54,696 bases of DNA from positions 378,927 through 433,622 of the forward strand of contig BFEA01000749.1 of NCBI GenBank assembly GCA_003427395.1. Reading direction: 5' to 3'. Positions 45,216 to 54,696 of the stretch are shown in pieces; the stretch's first letter is position 1, and each line of letters starts with the position of its first letter. A program made the position numbers and the translations under genes. The stretch comes from Chara braunii. Taxonomy: Eukaryota; Streptophyta; Charophyceae; Charales; Characeae. Below the pieces are notes generated by a model. That model searched no databases. It saw nothing but the letters and a program-made list of their open reading frames with translations, and had not been told where the DNA came from.

Positions 45216-46930
45216 CCTCCTTCCACCCCCTCCGTCGCGAATCAATGCCGCAGCCCGAGGCACATAGACCACCGAGTCGTCGAAAGAGTCATAGATAGGA
45301 TGGTAGGACGGGTAGGGGGAAAGTTGGGTTAGGCTTATGAGGGGGGTCTCTCTCTCCCTCCCATTTTTTTTTTCTCTCTCTCCTTCTCTCCTCCCCTCTC
45401 GTTCTCTCTTTCTCTCTCTTTTTTCTCCTCCTTCCTAGCCTCCAAATGGTTATCTCTTCCTTTTCTTCTAAATCTCAAGGTCAATCCTCACCCTCGCTCC
45501 CCTTTTTCCTTGACATGCAACTAACTCCTCTCTCACTCACTTGTTACATTGTCAGGGTACGATCAGAAAAAGAACCTTGAATCTCACTTGGCGGCTGAAG
45601 AGGGCAAGGGGAGGGTTGTTGGCCGCTTGTGCCACCAAGAAGATAAGAGAGAGGAGGGTTTGACGAGCTTGACGGTTGATAAGGTCCGAAAAAGACAAAA
45701 AAAAGATTGCTAAGCAAGGGAAAGGTTTGTTGACTCAACCAGAATCCTGACTGCGTGACTAAGAGAAGAGGATGGCTTGGCTGCAAGAAACAAAATGAGA
45801 AGGGAAAGAACCCAAGGACATGAAAAATTAGGCATGTGGGAGGGACTATGTGTTGAACCTAAATGGGGGTTGTATCTATTTTGCATTGTGATTGAGTATG
45901 AAGGTGAGCAGCCTTAGGGATGTCTTGAGTGGAACTGAGTCTGGGTATGTCGGGCGACAAAGGGGAAAGGAAGGAGAAAGACTAAGTGGTCGTTGATGTA
46001 AACTCTGTCTATGAATGAAACCTTTCTGCATGCAATCTTGAGTACTGATGTGAACGGAAAAACGATGTTCTGTATGGTTGGGAGTGTTGTCTAGTGTCGG
46101 GCGGTCGAAATGGCCGCCAAGTCCTTTGAGTATACGGGTGAAAACCCCGGAAAGACTAAGGGGTACTTATGAAAGCAATGAACATAATGCATGATGTATG
46201 AAGATAATGAGTGCTAGTGCTTAGACTGGCTAAGAGGGAGAACGTCATTTTCACACCTCAATAAAGCCTAGAACTATTGCGTTAGGAAATGGATGCGCGG
46301 CCTAAGCATAACGCTTAGCCTGCACCTAATGAAAAAAAAGTCTCAAGGAACTCCCTAGACTGTCTGTGTATTGGAAGGAGCAATCACAAAAGATTACAAG
46401 CAAAGTATCAAGAAAAGGACGTCTGCGAGTAAATAGTCAAACTTCCCCACTAGCGAGAAAGTTGAGCTACATCCCCAATGTCAAAGCTCTCTCACTCTAT
46501 GGCCCACCCCCATTCATCTCAAAGCACTAGGTGGGGGTGAGCCTGTGACGAATGGCTTCATGCCCTGAGCATGAGTGTGGGCGGAGCCGAGCCAACTAGG
46601 ACCCGGGGAAGGGTCGACTCAAGCTCGAAAGTCTAATAGGGTGAGGCCCTGCACCGTGAAACTGGGAACGCCAGGAAAAAACACATCTACCATCATTTAG
46701 ATCGTTGCGCAAAAGACAACTTCGACCGAACAAGAGCGCGAAGGGAGTAGGCGTGTGGGTGGGGAATCGGTCAACATGGGCGCTACTTTGAACGAGAATC
46801 CCACAACAACATTCCTACTCGCACGATTCAAAAAAATCACACTCATTCTCGTTCTTCTCGTTATCATCGTCTTGATCATCGATGTCAGCACCATCTTTTA
46901 ACTCCTCGTTTTCGACGAATCTTCTCTCTT
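45216..46930. other. No gene recognised
   Basis: Unique sequence with a CT-rich run at 45345-45430. An inverted pair CACCCCCA/TGGGGGTG lies near 46506-46543. ORFs are short and without motifs. Confidence 0.4.
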
Positions 46931-46932
46931 TT

Positions 46933-46941
<9 letters not shown>

Positions 46942-46997
<56 letters not shown>

Positions 46998-47002
46998 CAC
47001 AA
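46942..47002. repeat. (AC)n microsatellite
   Basis: About 30 AC units with GC interruptions; a second short (AC)n lies at 47270-47290, separated by GGAGGA-rich DNA. Confidence 0.95.
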
Positions 47003-47336
47003 ACGCGAGTGCGTGCATGGAGGATGATGCCAAGAAAACAACCATGGTGATGGTTAGGAGGTCGACAATTGAGGAGGAGGAGAGGGAGGGGTGACGACGA
47101 GAAAGTTGGCGGAGAGAGGAATGAAGGAAGAGGAGGGAAGAGGAGTAGGGAGGACAATGACTACGATGATGAGGGACGAGGATAGAGGATGGAGGATGGA
47201 GGATGGAGGAAGAGGGAGGAGGACAGTGAGCATGGATGGAGGAGGAGGGAGGAGGGCGATGTCCATGGACACACACACACACACACACATACTCACCCTC
47301 ACATAGCAGGCGTATGCACTCCAACGAAGCCATCCC

Positions 47337-47834
47337 CTACGTGGCGAACTCGAAAACCGACTGTTGCACCATTTTTCCGTGGTGGCGCGTGAAATACCTA
47401 TGAATTTGAATTCCTGCCGCCACTGCTGCAAGGGCATCACAAAAGATGTGTGCCCCTCGTGAGGGCATTTCGAGGACGGACCGATGAAACACCACCAGCG
47501 GTCCAGTAAGGGCATATTGGAAAGTTACACCCCATGCTGACAGGCGCCTGCGGAAAATTTCAGAGGCCGGAGGGGCAATACAAGGTAAGTCGGCCTTCAT
47601 AGGGGCATGCCGCGAATAAATGTAAACTTCAGGGGCATTTCGGAAACCTTCCCGAAAAGGAAAGGCCGGGTGATGCCCGCCATGGCCAAAGAACAACCCA
47701 TGCAACCTGTCGTTGGTAGCCCGCGCTCCAACCTCTGAGCCGACCGTTTCGGCTACTGGTCTCTGCCCTGCCCCCGACCATGCACCTTGTCGACGCCCCA
47801 TAAACCCCGTTAGGAGTCGTCGACATTTCCACAA
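47337..47834 (-). other. 165-codon open frame of doubtful status
   Basis: Open on the minus strand with fair composition (FRNAPEVYIYSRHAPMKADL, VLEMPSRGAHIFCDALAAVA). No motif is recognised, and GGGGCAT-type words recur through it (near 47428, 47482, 47501, 47600, 47630), which suggests a repeat. I list it only because it is long for this region. Confidence 0.15.
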
Positions 47835-47969
47835 AAGGACGCTCCGCTACACGACAAAGTGCAACGGGGTAAGACTTAGCCTTTGGCTGCGAACATCAGA
47901 AGTCTCTGCTCAATGACACTTGAGGGGACCAACGAGGTGGCGGACGCCTAGGTTGCCCAGGAAGGTAGA

Positions 47970-48034
47970 TGAGGCCAATGGGGATTGAGCCGAAGACCTC
48001 CTGAACGCGGCCTTACCAACTGAGCTGGGCCCCT
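47970..48034 (-). repeat. tRNA-like SINE head, minus strand
   Basis: The minus strand reads GGGGCCCAGCTCAGTTGGTA with an A-box-like CAGCTCAGTTGG (48016-48027) and a B-box-like GGCTCAATCCC (47981-47991), spaced as in Pol III promoters. It is too short and poorly folded for a functional tRNA. The body probably runs towards 47900. Confidence 0.6.
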
Positions 48035-48132
48035 GGATACCGGAAAACACAGCCTCAGAGAAAACACGGGTTCCAGGCCCTTTTTTTTTTTTTTTTGCAG
48101 ATATAAAGACATGGGAGCAGCAACTTGAAATC

Positions 48133-48535
48133 CAGCGGCCTACCTCAGTTGGTTAGGCACGCAAGTGGCATTCAGGAGGTTGTGGATTCAAGCCCCATGA
48201 CCCCCTGCGGCGCACTTAGTGTGCCAACGAACTGGGATACTCCTGATCGGTATTAGTGGAATCTATGACCAACATGGGTGTGAGTGCCAGCGCGAGTGGG
48301 TTGTGTGTGGTGTGTGGGAGAGTGTTGGCCATAGCCACTGCTGCTACTCGATGAGGGGTGGGGGACGATGAAAAAGGGAGGCGCCGCTACTGGCAGGTCT
48401 CGGTCTTTGTGTTAGCCAGACCCCCACTGGCGGCCCCAACCCTATACCCTAAACATTAGGGGCAAGGGGCAACATGAAATCTCCCCTTCACAGTGAGAGG
48501 AAACTATGCTTGCAGGGGTCCCCTCTAGATAGCCT
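48133..48535 (+). repeat. tRNA-derived SINE candidate, plus strand
   Basis: The head has an A box TACCTCAGTTGG (48141-48152) and a B box GGATTCAAGCC (48184-48194), 31 bases apart. The following ~330 bases are unique and end before a purine-rich stretch. It lies head to head with the minus-strand head, separated by a 17-base T run near 48080. The end of the body is a guess. Confidence 0.55.
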
Positions 48536-48618
48536 TAGGAGTAGGTAGTGAAAGGCGAAAAAAACAGAAAGTTGAGAGAAGAATATAGAAAGAAACAGGG
48601 AAAAAAGACAGAAAAAAC

Positions 48619-48703
48619 GTCCTTCGGGACAATTGGAACGATACAGAGAAGATTAGCGTGGCCCCTGCGCAAGGATGACACGCATAAATCGAGAATAGTC
48701 CAA
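48619..48703 (+). ncRNA. U6 snRNA copy with intact core, short 5' deletion
   Basis: GTCCTTCGGGAC is followed directly by AATTGGAACGATACAGAGAA, GATTAGCGTGGCCCCTGCGC and AAGGATGACACGCATAAATC with GAGAA. The ACAGAGA box, AGC triad and internal stem-loop sequence are kept. About ten bases (ATCCGATAAA in typical U6) are missing. There is no TTTT terminator after GTCCAACAG and no clear plant upstream element; an ATATAG lies about 35 bases upstream. It is probably a retro-copy, not a working gene. Confidence 0.75.
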
Positions 48704-48809
48704 CAGAAAAAACAATTGTGGGCAGCTTCGTCAACTGGCCTCTGCACATGGGGCTTTACCCTGGATCAGGTGCGTCAACGTGGCCGTACTGTGATGGCCT
48801 TTGTCATTA

Positions 48810-48911
48810 GCACCACTCATCAAATGTGAAAAGGACAAAACTATGGCGGGCGTATCTTTCCACGTTCAAGTGGAAGATACATTCTCATTTCACACGTTTG
48901 GTGAGTGGTGC
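48810..48911. repeat. 100-nt foldback with two nested stems
   Basis: Outer arms GCACCACTCATCAAATGTGAAA (48810-48831) and its near-complement 48888-48911 pair with one G-T and a two-base bulge. The inner arms GTATCTTTCCAC (48852-48863) and GTGGAAGATAC (48870-48880) pair with one bulge. A small hairpin GGCGAG/CTCGCC follows directly (near 48912-48929). It could be a MITE-like foldback or a structured RNA. Confidence 0.75.
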
Positions 48912-48929
48912 GGCGAGGCCCGGCTCGCC

Positions 48930-49045
48930 AAAGGTTATCTTGTCATGCTTTCTGAAAGTTGGTGACGACTATTCTTAGGTGTTGTTGTTGGTGTGGTGTG
49001 TGTGACAGGCAGATACATATTAGATAAATAGAGAGTCACACAAAC

Positions 49046-49102
<57 letters not shown>

Positions 49103-49820
49103 GAGAGAGAGAGAGCCGGCGTTGAACTTTGGTATCATGCCACATAGCCACCACAGAATGATGCCGGCATTGAACTTTGGTAGCGTGTTACAGAGCCACC
49201 ACAGAACGAGGTAACCTCTCTCTCTTTCTCGCCCTCCCTTTCTCAGCCGCCGTCTCCGCGTCCCGCGCCCTTCTCTTTCTACCTTCTGTGTACTTGGCTT
49301 TGATTCTTCTCCCGCGTTCGCTTCGTCCCCTTGTCCCCTCCTCCTCATTCCTATAGTATGTCTTCTCGAGCTTCTCACCCGTGATCTCCTCCTCCCTGCT
49401 GCTCCTACGCCTCGCCCTCCTCCTAAATTGTCATCCTTCCTAGCAATCACAGCTTTTTTTGTTCTTTTCAAAGGTTGCGGTTGTCTTTTTTTCCCCCCAA
49501 GAACAAAAGAAGACGAAAAGAAGATTCTGAAGAGGGGCGAGGCATGGAAAGGAAAGCAATCTCTGTCTGTGTATGCCACCGTGTCATTGATGGAGGATGA
49601 AGACAGAGTGACAGCAGTGGTAGTGTGGAGGAGGACGACGTACAGGATGAGATGAGAGGAATAAGAACGAAGGCCAAGAAAGGAGGAAATAGCGAATGAA
49701 GAAGAGGAGGAGCGGGAGGAGTGAGCGTGAGGAGGAGGAGGAGGAAGCAGAACGGGCAGCAAAATGAATGGCAGCAGGATTTCACAGCGCCTGATCATCC
49801 CTGAAGGGAGATGGATGCGG
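48930..49820. other. (CA)n and unique DNA, no gene recognised
   Basis: (CA)n at about 49040-49100, preceded and followed by repeated words such as CCGGC(G/A)TTGAACTTTGGTA (49115, 49162; a ~45-bp tandem pair). No credible ORF. Confidence 0.6.
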
Positions 49821-50548
49821 CAGAAGAAGAAGAAGAAGAAGAAGAAGAAGAAGAAGAAGAACCGCAACACCTTTCTCGTTAGATGCATCCAAAACTCATA
49901 AAGGAGAAGGGAAGAAAAAGAAGCATACGCTGTACAATGAGCATGTATGGGCCTTGGGATGCGGAAAAGGAGGAGGAGGAGGAGGAGGAGGAGGAGGAGG
50001 AGGAAGAAGAAGAAGAAGAAGAAGAAGAAGAAGAAGAAGAAGAAGAAGAAGAATAAGTGCAACATTCGTCTCGTTAGATAAGTCGAAAACTCCTAGAGGG
50101 CAAGGAAGAAAAAGAAACATACACTATACAATCAGCATGTATGGGCCTTGGCATGCGGAAAAGAAGAAGGAGAAGAAGAGGAGGAGGAGGAGGAAGAAGA
50201 AGAAGAAGAAGAAGAAGAAGAAGAAGAAGAAGAAGAAGAAGCAAGTAGTGACAAACAGTGGCCAGAGCTGCCTTCCATACATGCTTTGCAAACTTTACGA
50301 ATTTATCCGCATGTACAAGTCTCAGTAACGCACACATTCCCCAATCGTGACGCGTTTCAACGAGCTGCGCACCCGGCCGTCTTCAAGGGCTTCCTCGAAC
50401 TAGCCTTCTGGCACTACCTTTCCTTCCCCCAACTGAGTTAAGAGGGCCATCGGCCTCGCTCTCTTATATGATTGCACGTTCCTGAAGAAAAAGAAGAAGA
50501 AGAAGAAGAAGAAGAAGAAGAAGAAGGAGGGTGGGGGGAGAAGGAGTC

Positions 50549-50593
<45 letters not shown>

Positions 50594-50930
50594 ATAGTAG
50601 TAGTAGTAGGAGGAGGAGGAGGAAGAAGAAGACGAAGAAGAAGGAGATGGAGGAGGGGGAGGAGGAGGGGGAGGAAGAAGAAGAAGAAGAAGAAGAAGAA
50701 AGATGGGGAGAAGGAGGAGGAGGAGGAAGAAGAACAAGAAGAAGAAGAACAAGAAGAAGAAGAAGAAGAAGAAGAAGAAAGATTGGGAGGAGGAGGAGGA
50801 AGAAGAAGAAGAAGAAAGATTGGGAGGAGGAGGAAGAAGAAGAAGAAGAATAGTGACAAGATTGGGAGGAGGAGGAGGAAGAAGAAGAAGAATAGTGACA
50901 AACAGAGGCCATAGACTGTCCTTCGTGCAT
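49821..50930. repeat. (GAA)n/(GAG)n/(AGT)n arrays with embedded duplicated units
   Basis: Long (GAA)n tracts (49827-49860, 49994-50052, 50196-50240, 50485-50525 and more) and an (AGT)n tract (50548-50608). Two ~105-bp units with TCTCGTTAGAT, AAAACTC and ATGTATGGGCCTTG (49861-49966 and 50055-50160) sit between them. The start GTGACAAACAG(T/A)GGCC at 50247 recurs at 50894. Long poly-Glu, poly-Lys and poly-Leu ORFs here are artefacts. Confidence 0.9.
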
Positions 50931-52380
50931 GCTTCGACAGAAATTTCCATGCTCAACCGCATGCACTGAGCTCAGAACAAACGCGCTCATTCCCTACGCA
51001 CGTTTCAGCCAGGAAGCGCACCTGGCACTCATCAGGGGCCTTCTCTCCGGATCCGCCTTAGGGCACCCACCTACTTGTCCAGCCACTGAGCAATGAGGGC
51101 CGACGGCCTTGAAGAAGAAGAAGAAGAAGAAAAAGAAGAAGAAGAAGTGATGTGGCACGATGTCGCACGGCCAGGTAAGCATTCACTGATGTACACTTCC
51201 TTGGGACAGTTTGCCGGTATCTTATCTCTGGAATAGCTCTAGTATAGTCGCACGGGGCAACAAAATGAGAAAACACGAACCGCATCCAGCTGAAATTTCA
51301 CAGAAACATTCCATCCAAACAGCAATCACATACAACAGTAGGCAACATACTCAGCACTCGCACACAATGGACTCAGAGAATATAGACAATCTAGATAACA
51401 GTAATCAATATAGGCTCAGCACATGCACGCATTAGACAGACGATATAGACAATGGCGATGACGATGGGGATGACGATGGGGATGACGATGACGATGACGT
51501 CCGCGAGATGACGGTGACACGTGGGGTGGTGGACAACATGGCCTCACACAATCTACAAGAAAGTTCAAGCCGCCCAATCAGCATTCACTGCCGAGAAATG
51601 ACAAGTGGTGCGATATCGCATCTCTATCTGTTTCTTAATCTGCCTCATACACACACACCCCACACACACATACACACTGACAGACTAACAGAGTGCCGTC
51701 TTCCCCCAACATAAGGTACCCTGGTAAGGAATGTACGCAAGGTATCTTTCCTGTCCAATATGGCCAGAATGAAGGTGCACTGTATACTGCCGTTCTATAT
51801 ATGATGAGTCGGTGTCCTCTTATCGTCAAACAGAACTGCCCTGTAAACCGTCGGCAGAGAGGGAGAAGAGCACAACAAACGAGGGGCTGTGACAAACTGT
51901 TTCGTTGGAGTTTCACCGACTCATCAGGAGGAATCTGTGTATATTTATTTATACATTGTCACAAGAATATCAGAGAGAAAAAGAAAAAAAGAAAGAAAGA
52001 AAGAAAAAAATGAATTCATTTTTTTAATCTTCTTCCTTATAACTCCCCCTGTTCAGAACCTCTTGCGTACAAGGCCGCCCACGTGGATGTAGGTTGAGCG
52101 GCCGCTGTCCCCACCCCTCTGTGTCATGTCGACCCACTTGCACACAGCCAAAGGGCAAAGAGGCAAAGAAAAGAGGAAGGGAACAGCCAAATACAACAAA
52201 ACAGGGGGCAATAAGCAACAGCACAAACCGGATCCTAGATGACAAGTCCCACATGCAAACACCGGCCCACCTACAAAGGCCAAACGACGGGACAAGACCA
52301 CCCAGGACAAAACACTCTTGTCTGCAAAAAAAGAAATCCCAGTTACATATCTATACACAGCAGATGTGTGGCATACTGCG
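50931..52380. other. No gene recognised; short repeats
   Basis: Includes a (GAA)n tract near 51110, (GATGAC)n-like repeats at 51450-51500, an (AC)n near 51650 and an A-rich stretch near 51980. ORFs are short and without motifs. Confidence 0.5.
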
Positions 52381-52387
52381 TAGCCAC

Positions 52388-52749
52388 ACGGGCCCTGCAG
52401 GGCCCGTCCCGGACTTTCAGCCTAAAAGCCTAGAAAATAGGGCTTACAGGCCCCGGTCGTTTCAGCCTGAAACTGAAAAACGAGGGCCTGCAGGCCCTAT
52501 TCCGTTTTCAGCCTATTTCTGGGCCAGGCCCAGAGGCTTTTCAGCCTGAAACGGAGGGCCATTTTCAGGCCCTCATTGTGTTCGACCTACCTAAGACTCA
52601 GGCACAAAAACAGGGTTTTGGGAACAGGCTATTTTTGGCCTGTTCCCCACGCCAGCTTGCAGCAGGATCTGCAGCGGCAGCCCCTGGCTGGCCCTGGCAT
52701 TGGCAAGAGCAGCCTCCTGGACTGCTGCCTCGCCTGCAGCCAGTCCAGG
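52388..52749. repeat. Cluster of near-perfect palindromes
   Basis: ACGGGCCCTG/CAGGGCCCGT (52388-52407, 20-bp palindrome), GTTTCAG-C-CTGAAAC (52459-52473), AGGGCCTG/CAGGCCCT (52483-52498), TCTGGGCC-A-GGCCCAGA (52518-52534), GGGAACAGGC/GCCTGTTCCC (52620-52629, 52638-52647) and CCTGGACTG/CAGTCCAGG (52716-52724, 52741-52749). The stems differ from one another. Confidence 0.85.
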
Positions 52750-53077
52750 CCGAGTAGTACATAGGGGTTTCCCATGCACTTCCCAGGTGGGTAGTTGGAC
52801 AGTAGTCAGGAGTAGTCTTCAGGATTGCGGAGCAGCACGCAGGAGGAGCGCTGCCCAGGGCAGCTTAGCGCTAGTTGTAGTCTTCAACGCTGGGCGCCAT
52901 AGCTGTAGTCTTCAGCGCTGGGCGCTATAGTAGTAGTAGTAGTAGTGATATAGGAGAGAGATGACTGGCGGAGGCCAGTGGTACTTACCTGTGGCACCAT
53001 CGCTCCAGCTCCATCTTCGAGGTACCTGCACCAAGGCGCCAGCTTCACAGGTTAGTACTGGACTGAGAGAGAGAGAG
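52750..53077. other. No gene recognised; short direct repeat
   Basis: TAGTCTTCA(A/G)CGCTGGGCGC occurs at about 52879 and 52906, followed by an (AGT)n run near 52927. Confidence 0.5.
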
Positions 53078-53236
53078 AGTTCTTCTTCTTCCTCTTCTAA
53101 GTCCACCATCTCTTCTTCCCCTCTCACTGCCTACTTCTCAGTATCTGTGGACTACGAGAGAGAGATATGACCTGAGACTTGACGACATTGGATTCAGACT
53201 CGACATTTGGGATTCAGACATTTTGACGAGGGACTA
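53078..53236 (+). repeat. Dispersed repeat, copy 2 (also at 38217-38400)
   Basis: Collinear with the 38-kb copy as listed there. The match is lost at 53236, where the LTR starts. Confidence 0.6.
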
Positions 53237-54312
53237 TGTTACATCTTCGATTCACACGGGTCCTACCGGACCCGACTTAGGGCCGGAGGAACACACCAGG
53301 GCCTAAAGTCCCGACCTTTGGACTACAGGCCCTAAAGGCCTTGTTTTTGAACTCAGCCCAGCGGGTAGGCCCAAACGACACTNTGTTTGGGCCTGGCGGC
53401 GCTCTTGAAGCTGCCACCCGCCGATTGAGGCTGAACCGTCCATCTGGACGGTCCAGGGTCTGGCCTGGCCTCGCAGCATTGAGGCCAGACCATGTCCTAC
53501 CGGTATAAGTACCGGTACCTGCCTCAGTAGAGGCATCGACCTACCGGCATTTTACCGGTACGGTATGGTCAGCGCCAGAGCGCTGTTTTGATGCGCTAAA
53601 CTTAGCGCAGGGGCTGGAGCAGGAGCGCAGCAGCGTGCGGAGCAGCAGCGGGCGACTGAGTTACACGGCGGTTCTCACCGCCTGAGGTACCGGGAGCTTG
53701 GAGGATCTCTCCTCCTCTCCCTCGCCAGTCCCCTCTCTCTCTCTCTCCTCTTCTTCTTCTTCTTCTTCTTCTTCTTCTTCTTCTTCTTCTTCTTCTTCTT
53801 CAGATTGGAGACTATCCAGTTGGACAGAGATCAGGGTTGGACTTCGGTGATACGAGACTGTGGTACTTACCTGATTGGAGACTTGGAGACTGTTGAGGTT
53901 TGATACTCGGCTGCATCACAGTTGGACACCGGTTACATCTGGACTCGGTTATCTCCGACATTGGTGACCTTTGGTCCTCGACATTTTGATCTTGTTATAT
54001 GACATTCTGGACTACTATTTCGGAGACCTACCGGACTCAATCTTGTGACCTATCGGTGTGATCTACCTCCTACCTCCTTCGTCTCTCCTCCCACCTTTCA
54101 TCTGTGTGTGTGTGTACGGGATCTGGGTATCGTCTATGCATAACCCAGACCCCACCATCTCATGATTGTATGTGTGTGGAGTGATGCCATGTAGGTCAGT
54201 CTATGTGAGTCAGTCTATGTGAGTCAGTTCGTTATCAGAATTCCGCTGCATAAATGCTCATCCTATATTGGTTGATCTTTGGTTCTGCCCATACTCATTG
54301 AAGTATGTAACA
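53237..54312 (+). mobile_element. 5' LTR of a third LTR retrotransposon
   Basis: It starts TGTTACA and ends TGTAACA, a 7-bp inverted pair, and is followed by an initiator-Met primer site five bases after its end. Length 1076 bp. The start coincides with the loss of similarity to the 38-kb repeat. It holds the hairpin cluster 53257-53682, a (CTT)n tract near 53745-53800 and a GTGAGTCAGTCTAT direct repeat near 54200-54230. The rest of the element lies beyond the window. Confidence 0.7.
53257..53682. repeat. Cluster of about a dozen different hairpins in the third LTR
   Basis: Perfect arms: CGGGTCC/GGACCCG (53257, 53268), AGGGCCT/AGGCCCT (53298, 53327), AGGCCCAAAC/GTTTGGGCCT (53367, 53385), ACCGTCCA/TGGACGGT (53435, 53445), GGTCTGGCCT/AGGCCAGACC (53457, 53482), TACCGGTA/TACCGGTA (53498, 53510), TGCCTC/GAGGCA (53520, 53530), TACCGG/CCGGTA (53542, 53555), CAGCGC/GCGCTG (53570, 53580), TGCGCTAA/TTAGCGCA (53592, 53602) and GGCGG/CCGCC (53667, 53678). 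Loops are mostly 2-8 nt (larger in two pairs), and one holds the single N at 53383. Confidence 0.85.
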
Positions 54313-54316
54313 GTTT

Positions 54317-54328
54317 TGGTATCGGAGC
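54317..54328 (+). other. Primer-binding site, initiator tRNA-Met
   Basis: TGGTATCGGAGC matches the usual plant site TGGTATCAGAGC at 11 of 12 positions, five bases after the LTR end. Confidence 0.85.
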
Positions 54329-54696
54329 AGACCAAAACGGATCTGCTCACCAGGTAAGACCTTTTAGATTAGATTATCACGTTTGATCTTCTAAATCGGC
54401 GCTGAAGTATTATAAAGTTCAAAGTTGCAAATTTTCTTTTTTTCTTTTCGGTATTCTCGCTATTTCGGCAATTCCGTTTCAATTCAGTATTCGGACTTTA
54501 AATTCGGATTTCTGTTATACACGGTATGCTGTTTAAAGAGATCCGAGAGATTAACACTAATCCAACATTCTGTTTGATTCGGATTTCTGATTANGTATTC
54601 GTAATTAGGGTTGAATCAGTAACATGTTTGAAATTCGGGTTTCTGATATTCATTCAGCATTCCGATTTCAGCATTCTGTTGTAAATCCTATATTTC
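54329..54696 (+). other. Leader of the third retrotransposon
   Basis: AT-rich, non-coding. ATTCGG(A/G)TTTCTG recurs at about 54505, 54578 and 54636, a loose ~65-bp repeat. One N lies at 54594. Confidence 0.5.

Noticed and set aside
49821-50990. Long poly-Glu, poly-Lys, poly-Leu and poly-Phe ORFs
   Set aside because: They are translations of (GAA)n, (GAG)n and (AGT)n tracts.

Overview
The window looks like intergenic, retrotransposon-filled chromosomal DNA of a large plant-lineage nuclear genome. Ty3/gypsy-type gag-pro-pol remains, plant-style tRNA primer-binding sites, U6 snRNA-derived copies, tRNA-like SINE heads and abundant microsatellites all point that way. The style of the pol sequence and the repeat load suggest a charophyte alga such as Chara, but that is inference; no single marker proves it. 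I see no intact host gene and nothing bacterial. Two assembly gaps (18124-18986, 41465-41782) and two single N bases are present.

Layout. (1) A degenerate Ty3/gypsy element on the + strand (the outer element) runs from the left edge to about 43.9 kb. It has a 5' LTR (1-2076), a tRNA-Asp-like primer site (2079-2096), two tandem paralogous accessory ORFs upstream of gag (3043-4539), gag (4820-5931), gag tail plus protease (25234-27327) and a multiply frameshifted RT/RNase H/integrase (27282-30800). A second LTR copy ends at 43891. (2) gag of the outer element is split at 5931/25229 by a minus-strand element with very large LTRs (5932-12634 and 17900-25228). Its ends are TGTCG...CGACA, its target duplication is GCGG, it has a tRNA-Asp primer site (17880-17897) and a decayed gag, and no recognisable pol. 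It resembles the non-autonomous TR-GAG/LARD class. The outer gag frame continues exactly across the insertion once one GCGG is removed. (3) 30.8-41 kb is a patchwork: a second, coiled-coil gag pseudogene (31120-33370), hairpin-rich DNA, microsatellites, degenerate tandem repeats and weak minus-strand exon candidates (39745-40429). (4) 43.9-48.9 kb holds a U6-like fragment flush against the LTR end, a 54-bp minisatellite, head-to-head tRNA-like SINE heads, a U6 copy with an intact core, and a strong 100-nt foldback. (5) 48.9-53.2 kb is mostly simple repeats and palindromes. (6) The right edge holds the LTR (53237-54312) and initiator-Met primer site (54317-54328) of a third element whose body lies outside the window.

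The most striking theme is that three LTR families each carry clusters of short hairpins. In the two big families the hairpins are arrayed repeats with a constant loop and stems that vary but stay complementary. In the third family about a dozen sequence-unrelated near-perfect hairpins are packed into 430 bp. Other notable points are an in-phase T_TTT_TTA slippery heptamer at the gag-pro/pol overlap, and a splice-donor-like site conserved in two LTR families with acceptor-like sites before the downstream ORFs.
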